NCBI GenBank assembly: GCA_013180625.2
Contig: SNVD02013719.1
Coordinates: forward strand, 1-64,000
DNA length: 64,000 bases
Reading direction: 5' to 3'
DNA from: Boswellia sacra
Taxonomy: Eukaryota; Streptophyta; Magnoliopsida; Sapindales; Burseraceae
Positions 57,010 to 64,000 of the stretch are shown here, in pieces. Under the pieces are notes generated by a model that worked only from the letters and a program-made list of their open reading frames with translations, was not told the origin of the DNA and made no database searches. A program made the translations under genes and the position numbers. Every line of letters begins with the position of its first letter. Within the stretch, counting starts at the first letter, position 1.

Positions 57010-57442
57010 GTGCCTTTAGCGGGTTTCACCCATAGTTCATTTTATGATCCTACAAGCTACGCAGACAGTATGGTCAGAAGCAAAGGATTGCGGATTCATC
57101 GATGACTTTCGGTCCTGGGACATATTTTCTCATTATCTAGAGTGTGAGAGATTCTTGGGCTTATCGTACCATCGAGAGGAACGTAGTCCATGATCCTAAT
57201 TTTGAGACTGACGACTGATACAAGGATTGGGCGACCTTCCAGGCTTCCCTTCCTAATCTTGTTCTTCGAGCTAGGCAGTGTCGTGAGCGATATAGTGATC
57301 CTATTTGTAATCCATTGAATAGGCAGAGGGAACACTGTTAGTTCCTTGGTTGGCTTAGATGTTCGATGTTTTCTTTCTGTTGTTGTGCAAAATAATAAGA
57401 TATTTCAAAAGACATATTTGTTCCAAACAATTTTATTTCATT

Positions 57443-57448
57443 AATAAA
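57443..57448 (+). terminator. AATAAA after the antisense gene, element D
   Basis: Same conserved context as 46549-46554 ('ttcattaataaaagtata'). Convergent with integrase, which ends at 57563. Confidence 0.4.
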
Positions 57449-57562
57449 AGTATAATCTTTGTTTTTCGAACAATATGTGCACAATGATACAACTTTTGTC
57501 ATTAATCAGTCATTTTTGGTTTTCTGATTAATTATTTTTCCTCTCACTTTTTTTTATATGTA

Positions 57563-58528
57563 TTATTTCTTCAGTTTGTCCATGTTGATGGGCTCAGTGA
57601 ACTCATTCCTTTCTATATCTGATAAAATGACAACTTTGTCAGACATGACCTTCATCACAATAAATGGACCTTCCCAATTGGCTTTAAACTTCCCTCTTGG
57701 ATCAAACACAATTAGTCTCACTTGTTTAAGGACCAACTCTCCTTCTTTGAACTTCCTTGCCTTTATTCTTTTGTTAAAAGTTCAAGCAATCCGTTTCTGG
57801 TATAACTGCATATGATATCTGGCCTTCATTCTTTTCTCATCAATTAAGGCCAAGTGTTCATATCTATAACAAATCCACTCCTCTTCAAGAACTTCTGCTT
57901 CAATAAGAACTCTCGCTGATTTCATTTCTATCTCAATTGGTAGAACTACTTTTGAACCATATAGCAACGAGAATGGCATCATACCTGTCGAACTTCTGGG
58001 TGTTGTCCTATAACCCCACAACACAAACAATAACTTTTCTGTCCAATCTCTATATGTATGCACCACCTTGGCCAACATCTTCTTGACATTCTTATTAGCT
58101 GCTTCTATCGCTCTATTGGCTTGTGGCTGATATAGAGACGACTTATGGTGTTCAATTTCATACTTCTCAAACAAAGCCCTAGTCTCGGCCTGCAAATGAA
58201 CCCCATTATCCATCATGACATGATGTGGTGCCTGAAATCTACGTATGATGTTTTTCTCAACGAACTTCGTCATTTGCTTTGCCCTAACTTAGTATAGGAC
58301 TCAACTTCTATCTATTTGGTAAAGTAGTCGATTGCCACCACCATATACCAATGTCCATTAGAGGTAGACAGCCTTATTTCGCCTATAATATCAATGCCCC
58401 ACGTAGCAAAGGGTGATAGTGTAGTTATCCCCTGTAGTTCTAAGGGTGGTTGATGGATTAAGTTTCCATTAATCTAGCATTGGTGACACTTCTTCACAAA
58501 TCAGACACAGTCCGTCTCTACAATTAGT
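57563..58528 (-). pseudogene. Ty3/gypsy integrase remnant (element D)
   Basis: On minus: end of the zinc finger (KKCHQC), WGIDIIGEIRLSTSNGHWYM, VVAIDYFTK, then the open part 57782-58273 with HHVMMDNGVHLQAE, YQPQANRAIEAANKNVKKML and the EKLLFVLWGYRTTPRSSTGM block. The C-terminal tail follows (RKFKEGELVLK, GPFIV, INMDKLKK) to TAA 57563-57565. The central Asp (MDNG) and Glu (AIEAANK) positions are visible; stops and a frameshift near 58290 break it. Truncated by Athila-2. Confidence 0.85.
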
Positions 58529-59941
58529 TGATGCGTTCGAAACTAGCAAGTATACTAGTTGCACAAGTAATAAAGTGATAAGTAAGATATCGTTCCCACG
58601 AGGATTGATTCTAATTGAATTTGTTATTTCCAGTAACAATAAACTAAACAGGGGGGGATTTTAGTTGAATGCTTTACTAAATGAAATAAGAATGCAAGTA
58701 AAGAATAACAAAACAGAAAGTAAATTTGAATGAAAAATCAATGGGAGAAAGCTGGTTAAGGGATCCTTCTCTACCACAAGATATGGATTTCCGAATTAAT
58801 TGTAGAATTGTCATCTAATTACAGCATTGAAGTTATCAACCGTAGATAATAACAAGCTCTATTACCCCAATCTTTCCTTACTTTGTTGTTAAATAAAACA
58901 AGCTCTTTATTTAATCTCTATCCATTAAACAACCTAGAACAAGCTCTCTGAGTTTAATTCAATGGATGCATTATGATAAGAAAGATAGGTTGATCTAAGC
59001 AATAAACACACAAGCTCGGATTATTTAACTTAGGTTATATTCTCCAATTGTAATCTCTGATCACAATTTTGCTACTAATGATTAGAAATTCAAGACAATT
59101 ACGGATCAAGATTTCTAGTCTAGCAATAAATCACAACCAGATTATATTCAGTTGGCCACTCAAATACAATCAGCAAGCAATCATAAGCATTAAATATGGG
59201 AGAATACAAGCAACTTCAATTAGAGAATTGGATAACAATTCCTTACACAATCAACTTACAAAAACCATATCAGGGGCTTTGAAATCACCCTCAACCAATT
59301 CAGATTCAGTTACACATGTTTAAGAACGTGGTAAATACAATACAACATGGAGACATTCCAGAAAATGAAAGGGAAGGGAAAAACTTAGCAAATTTGATGT
59401 AATTCTCTTTGGATTGTAGTTCTTCCTCTTTCCAAGCTTCCTTTCTCCTTCAAGAACTCCAAGAGATGAAAGAATTCCAGAGCTGCAGCCTCCACCACGT
59501 TCTCCCCTCTTCAGGTTATGAAAATAAAACCCTAAAATGTGTTTAAATACTCTGCTACAGTGACTTGCTACAGTGCCCCGTATTATACATGCTACAGTGA
59601 CTTGTGGAATTATATTTCTATACATCTCACACTGTTTTGATTACAACTTTTGGTACACTGAATGGATTTATAAACCGTAAATTTCTCCAGAAAATAGACT
59701 TCGAGAGCTTTCCAACGGTATATAATATGTCATCGGGTTCATTGTATATCAATACAATTAAATCCGAGAAGATCACTGACTAGCAGAGGTGAAAATGAAG
59801 GGTTTTACTCCATTTTTGTGCAAGTTGCTCCAAAACTCCTACAAACATCAAAACCACACAAAAACATAAAAATACCAAGGAATATAGCAAAGAAACATGG
59901 ACGAATTGATATAAAAGTAATACATAAATAGACACCTATCA
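58529..59941 (-). repeat. Athila-2 3' LTR
   Basis: 1413 bp, plus-strand ends TGATGCGTTCG and ACACCTATCA. 'gttcccacgaggattgat' near 58592 (minus: cctcgtgggaac) is the usual Athila LTR end. Followed by the polypurine tract. Confidence 0.9.
59541..59604 (-). promoter_or_regulatory. TATA-like box and three CACTGTAGC repeats
   Basis: On minus: TATTTAAA (about 59542-59549) preceded upstream by three direct CACTGTAGC copies (plus-strand gctacagtg at 59554, 59567 and 59591). Their spacing just upstream of the TATA box suggests a promoter element. Confidence 0.4.
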
Positions 59942-59956
59942 AATTCCCCCACACTT
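59942..59956 (-). other. Athila-2 polypurine tract
   Basis: AAGTGTGGGGGAATT on minus, abutting the LTR. Confidence 0.85.
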
Positions 59957-61897
59957 AGACTTTGCTAGTCCTCGAGCAACTAAAATGATACGAAACAAAA
60001 CTAAACCGAAACAGAATCAAAGAAAAATTAAAACACACAAATGCTTCAACTTGCAAATAGGCCTCAAAGATTGTACTTAATTATAACCCAAGGAAAACTT
60101 CAAAATAATGCACTTGATCAAGAATTTTATCTCAAAGATTAGTTTCGCTTCACTTCAATTCCTCAAGTGTGTGTGTGTAGAGCCATTCTCACCTAATCAC
60201 TTGTAACCCGGATGAGTTTATGCATAAAAATGAATCATATTTAATATTGAAGATGTGTGTATAAATGAACTCCATAGGCCTGCTTTTCAAGTCACTCTCC
60301 ACTAATGTAGACATGCACAACACCAAGGATCAAGTAGGACTTTATTAAGCTTGTAACGTTTGGCTTGGGTGAAGGTATGATAAAGGATAATAATTTGGCT
60401 CAAATCACCCACAAACACATAAATCATTCAAGACTATGTAGAGCTCAACCCTATAACACAACTTTATTTTAATTCACCAGGTTACTCCCCCAAACTTATT
60501 TAGAACACTCAATCTTCTTTTTTTTCTTTTTTTTCTTCTTTTTTTTTTTTAGAAAACAAAAGAAACTACACCCCCATACTTTGTTGTTTCATTCTTTTTA
60601 AGAACACCCAAGGGTTTAGAACTCTTTTTTTTTCTTTTTTTTTTAACTGCAATTCCACTCCCCCACACTTAAACAATACATTGTCCTCAATGTTTAAGTA
60701 CGTGGAAGATAAGTACAGATTTTTTTCTCTTTTTTTTTTTTTACAAACATAATAAAACTCACTTGCATTGCTCATGGCATAATCCAACCTCCTCTAACTT
60801 CCCAAAACCAGAACATAGCTCAAAATGTAATTGCGAATGATTTACATGCTCATAGGTAAGGGATAAACTGTTTGGAACAAATTCAATTGAGGTTAGGAAA
60901 TCTTTTAGTGAGTTAACAAAGAAAAAGGTTTACAGAGGCTCAAAGGGGTAACTAGGGATCAATTTCAGTCAAGGTTGGCTCTTAAGGCTCAAACGGTCCA
61001 AAGATGGCCTAAATCATTTCCCTAATGTTGCACAGTCTAGGATTTCGCCTCGAGTGACCATCAAACAAGTTCTAGAATTCATTGAAATCTGGAGAAACAC
61101 TTAAATTACATAAACTTTCTCTAAGTAAACAAATAACTCAGTGATAATGGCTCGGTGCTCAATTTTGTGCAAGGAATCAAAGGTAAAGCAAAAGCTAATT
61201 AACATTTCAAGCACACAGATCTATGCATCATTTATCATTTTCCAAGAGTTATTCTCAATTCAATCATTGCCTTATCATTGGCCCATAAAATGCAAGAGAA
61301 GAGGTACGTGGCGTTGTTACACCTGAGTCAAGATTGTATATTTCAACAATCCTTAGGACCAGTAGCCCGCAGACTTAAGGTTTCCAGCCTATATACCTTT
61401 ATTATGAAAGAACAAAACAAGAAACAAGACACTTCAAACAACATGAAATAAACAAACTACAGATTTATTGAGAGAGAATGCGTTTCAAGAGTTAAGAAAA
61501 CCCCATATTCTGCCATTCTCAGTTTTTCCACAATTTTTTTTAATCGAAACTGATAAAGACAAAAAACACATAACAACTTCTAAATTACATAAAACTAAAC
61601 TTACTCATAAAATAACAAAGTCCAACAAGCCAGCAAACAAAAACAAGTCAGTTAGAATGGGTCTAAAAAGTTTAGAAGTTAGCCTCCTTATTCAGCCATT
61701 ATGGATTGAAGAGATCCAGAATGCGTTTCAAGAGAACTTGAACTTTTTAAGCCACCACTCTAAAAACCGAGATTAGAAAATATTACCTGGGACGAAAGAA
61801 ATAACCTGAAAAAGCTCAAAAGAAATAACATGAAAAACTTCAAATAAACACAATAAAAAGAAAGCAAACAAAAACGAAGCAAACCAGCAAATAGAGA
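59957..61897 (-). other. 3' non-coding region of Athila-2
   Basis: Contains a second 'aagtgtgggggagtgg' tract with 'cattgaggacaatgta' (about 60655-60695 minus), long T/C runs (60510-60560, 60625-60650, 60720-60742) and two 'gaatgcgtttcaagag' motifs (about 61467 and 61719). Segment 60270-61150 is homologous to 5860-6600 in element A. No gene seen. Confidence 0.65.
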
Positions 61898-62556
61898 TTA
61901 CAGATGGAGTGTTAAATCCAGTTTACGCCTCTTATTGCCTTCTCCAAACCAATCAATCCGAGCTGTTGTTGGATCAGGCGAATAGACGAATTCTTGTAGT
62001 TTGTCAATTAACTCCCCTACCGTTGAAGCTGTAACAAGGATTTGCCTCGCTGATGGTGAGATAAAATTTTTTTCTACAGCTTGATCAAGAAAAGACAACA
62101 AACCATCAAAAAAGTTATTGACATTTAACAAACCAATGGGTTTTTTATGGATGTTTAGCTGTGCCCAAGAGGTGATTTGAAATATCTCCTCTAATGTGCC
62201 ATAACCACCGGGTAAAGCTATAAATGCATCGGATTTAACAACCATATGTGCAATACGCTCATGCATGCTAGAGACCTGTAACTCTTCCCCCATTGTGTTG
62301 CCTACGATATCTCGCACAGCTAATGGTTTAGGGATAATGCCGAGACTTTACTTCCTCCCAAGGGGATGGCAGCTGGCGACACACCCCCTACATTAACCCA
62401 AGACTAATACCCCCCCATAAATCAAATTAATACCCCTCGCAGCGAATGTCCCTAACCAAGATCAAGAGCTGCTGTTGTAAACTCTCCATCTTTACCAAAT
62501 TGCGATCCACAAAATACGCATATATTTTGGAATCGCCGAATTGGTGTTTTCCCCAT
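61898..62556 (-). pseudogene. LOG-like: LOG-type enzyme homologue, decayed (Athila-2)
   Basis: On minus the ATG at 62554-62556 starts MGKTPIRRFQNICVFCGSQF, aligned with the Athila-1 copy, but a TAG at 62452-62454 and frameshifts in 62318-62450 destroy the stretch that should hold the YGGG motif. From 62317 an open frame of 139 residues covers the rest: MHERIAHM, DAFIALPGGYGTLEE, WAQLNIHKKPIGLLN and the tail NKRRKLDLTLHL. About 69% of aligned residues in this part match Athila-1 by my count, with the catalytic Arg and Glu kept and the Ile after MHER shared. As read it cannot make a full enzyme; an N-terminally truncated product is possible. Confidence 0.9.
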
Positions 62557-63174
62557 TTCTACAAGTGCTCTAACCTTGTGTAAGACAATGATGCACGTTA
62601 GGTAATATGCTTTTCAAGTGTAAGACAGGTTATAATAATGACATTTGAAAATATGGCGAATGGATATATACACACGTAAAACTCTCAAATTTGACACATG
62701 GGGACATAATTTCGGTGGGGGTTGCTCGATACAGATTTATCGCCCCGAGATTTGAAAAAAATAGATATGCTTTCGGTGGGGTTTGACAAAACCTCCACAC
62801 TTGTCGCCCACGTGTGCAGGAAAAAATGAGATAACCTTTTCCGGTGGGGTTTGAAAAAAACCGCCACCACTTGTCTCCCACGTGAAGCATGAAAAGTAAA
62901 GATATACTTTTGGCGGAGGTTGACAAAACCTCCACACTTGTCTCCCACGTGTGCTTATGTCATGGGGTAGTCATATGGTTTGTCAAAAAGAAAACTTGAA
63001 ATTAAAACAAACAAAATCAACAAACAACAACACACAAAAACAACATTGATAATCAGATCAAACGAAACAAGAAAAAAAATTCTACAACAACAACACATAT
63101 TCAAATATACAAGTAGTTGTGATTGTGGCTCACATCTTCCTCTGGTTTTACATCCAGTAACGGCTGAACGCCTT
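62557..63174 (-). other. Spacer with G-box tandem repeats
   Basis: Between the two cargo pseudogenes. The part next to ORF 1 (about 63110-63170) is conserved with Athila-1. The middle (about 62700-62960) holds about four copies of a ~65-70-bp unit; three carry CACGTG at 62809, 62879 and 62946. Frames read through the repeats at 62630-62948 are spurious. Confidence 0.7.
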
Positions 63175-63728
63175 CTATGAGTCGGGGATTTGCTTCCCAT
63201 CTAGTTTTCTTATAAACTGGCAAACAGGGTCATTTTTAGTCAGATTCCCTAGACTATAACACTGCAATTCATCACGAAATTGTGTTCATAGATTAAGCAA
63301 TTCACGCTGAACAAGTCCACAAGAATGTGACTCGAGAGTTAACAAAACATTATCCAGCGACTCATTACTCAAACCATACTTAATAAATGAAAGTTTATCT
63401 TCTCTATTCCTGGACGCAAAACCTAATGAACGACAAGTCTGGTTACAATTCCATCTCGCACAGTTATAACATACTTGTAACCTTTTCGCTCTTCGCCTCT
63501 TGGCGTAGTAGCTTTTTCCTAGACAGGCATGTATTTTGCGAGATTAATGTCTGGCTCACCGGACAATCTCACCTTGGCTTCGATAAGCCATCGGATATCC
63601 GCAGGCAGATTTAAGAGCATCAATACCCAAAGTCTAGTCATCCGTACTTTATAAATTTTAAACACAGCATTTTGAGAAAGTGAAGGGAAATATTTACGAA
63701 GGTTCGATAGAAAGATATCAGCATCCAT
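63175..63728 (-). pseudogene. Virus-like nucleic-acid-binding protein, decayed (Athila-2)
   Basis: Homologue of 18783-19301. The minus-strand frame from 63728 keeps the N-terminal part, including the block ADIRWLIEAKVRLSGE shared with Athila-1, up to residue 69. A one-base deletion near 63520 then shifts the frame before the basic motif. In the shifted frame the basic cluster and the C-x2-C-x4-C-x3-C spacing are retained, a TGG-to-TGA nonsense change lies at 63286-63288, and the frame ends at TAG 63175-63177, 10 codons beyond the Athila-1 stop. Broken as it stands. Confidence 0.8.
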
Positions 63729-64000
63729 TGAAGAGAAGAAAAGGAGAGATATTACCGATAATGCGATTGAGTTTGTTCTTCTCCAAGATGGGCACGTTTC
63801 AAACCTTCGGGCAATGGCTTCAGCTTCTGTTTAGATGTTTCCACAAGCTGCTGCACAAATGAGCTCAAAGCACAGAGTAATCAAATTAAACAAAAGAAAG
63901 GAAAAGAAAAGAGCAAAAACGAAACTAAAGACATATATAAGAGATAACAACACAATAGCAAACAAAAGTCAAAAACTAGTAAAAAATATAAAAACAAATG
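63729..64000 (-). other. Athila-2 internal region, upstream of cargo
   Basis: A/G-rich on plus (T/C-rich on minus), analogous to the T-rich spacer 18401-18782 of Athila-1. No gene is visible; pol would lie beyond the window end. Confidence 0.5.

Larger units (their letters stand above)
54599..57341 (+). pseudogene. Second antisense gene of element D (mobile-domain/DUF7745-like)
   Basis: ATG at 54599. Frame 54644-54886 encodes RHVKLDIPFLKDCVTFWDSH, DHAFRFN and EVCPLYEEFSAY, matching the F-W-D-x-x-x-H-x-F-R-F-x-x-x-E-x-C-P-x-x-E-E-F pattern of this transposon-associated family. The repeat array 55255-55470 follows, then the solo LTR at 55662-57009, then the 3' part (57015-57341) with a segment YKDWATFQASLPNLVLRARQ. 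Broken by stops. Confidence 0.5.
48301..58528 (-). mobile_element. Element D: second Tat-like element with antisense genes
   Basis: Same plan as C: 3' LTR (48301-50049), short-repeat field, pyrimidine tract, plant-mobile-domain gene (+), second antisense gene (+), integrase remnant (-). Interrupted by a solo LTR (55662-57009) and cut at 58528 by Athila-2. Its 5' LTR is not in the window. Confidence 0.75.
58529..64000 (-). mobile_element. Athila-2: partial Athila-type element with the same cargo
   Basis: 3' LTR at 58529-59941, then on minus the 3' non-coding region, a LOG pseudogene (61898-62556) and the nucleic-acid-binding-protein pseudogene (63175-63728). The rest, including pol and the 5' LTR, lies beyond the window. 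The order of cargo relative to the LTR is that of Athila-1, but LTRs and non-coding parts are not alignable by eye, so it is a different subfamily. Confidence 0.9.

Noticed and set aside
57096..57335. 79-codon minus-strand frame
   Set aside because: It is the shadow of the 3' part of the antisense gene on the plus strand, which aligns with element C in the plus frame.

Overview
This is repeat-only heterochromatic DNA from a flowering plant, probably a eudicot. AT-rich nested LTR retrotransposons carry plant-type features: a tRNA-iMet primer site, a tRNA-Asp primer site, Athila gag-pol, Ty1/copia pol and plant-mobile-domain ORFs. I found no host gene, tRNA, rRNA or CRISPR. The species cannot be named from what I can see.

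Layout. The oldest layer is a fragment of a Tat-like element in inverted orientation ('F', at 1-412, 10368-10781 and 22885-22974). Two elements sit in it: element A (413-10367, minus strand, Tat-like LTRs, gag remnant only) and a nearly complete Athila-type element, Athila-1 (10782-22884, plus strand, 1411-bp LTRs, perfect CTAGT target duplication). Next comes element C (22975-48300, minus strand), a Tat-like element carrying plant-mobile-domain genes on the strand opposite to pol. C is interrupted by a small LINE-type tail (23892-24053), by a tandem array of four ~1.99-kb LTRs with three ~267-bp internal regions (26035-34788), by a Ty1/copia element (36872-43691, ATAGG duplication), and within its 5' LTR by element D (48301-58528), a second copy of the same family. 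D is in turn interrupted by an Athila-type solo LTR (55662-57009, GTGCC duplication) and by Athila-2 (58529 to beyond the window end, minus strand).

Main point. Athila-1 carries two extra sense-strand ORFs downstream of gag-pol, where Athila elements usually have an env-like region. The first (18783-19301) is a small basic protein with a Cys cluster that resembles the nucleic-acid-binding proteins of plant Betaflexiviridae, a family known for RNA-silencing suppression. The second (19574-20218) is an intact, intron-less LONELY GUY (LOG) cytokinin-activating-enzyme homologue whose tail ends in an LxLxLxL (EAR-like) motif. The diverged Athila-2 carries decayed versions of both, in the same order and with the same LOG tail. 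This looks like a heritable two-gene accessory module of a plant retrotransposon: one possible anti-silencing function and one possible hormone or transcription function. I do not know of a description of such a module. Function is inferred from sequence only.

How the parts relate. LTR termini, primer sites, polypurine tracts and target duplications date the events relative to each other. Athila-1 LTRs differ at about 16 sites by eye (~1%) and the copia LTRs at about 20 (~2%), so both are recent. Tat-like elements A, C, D and F are older and full of stops.
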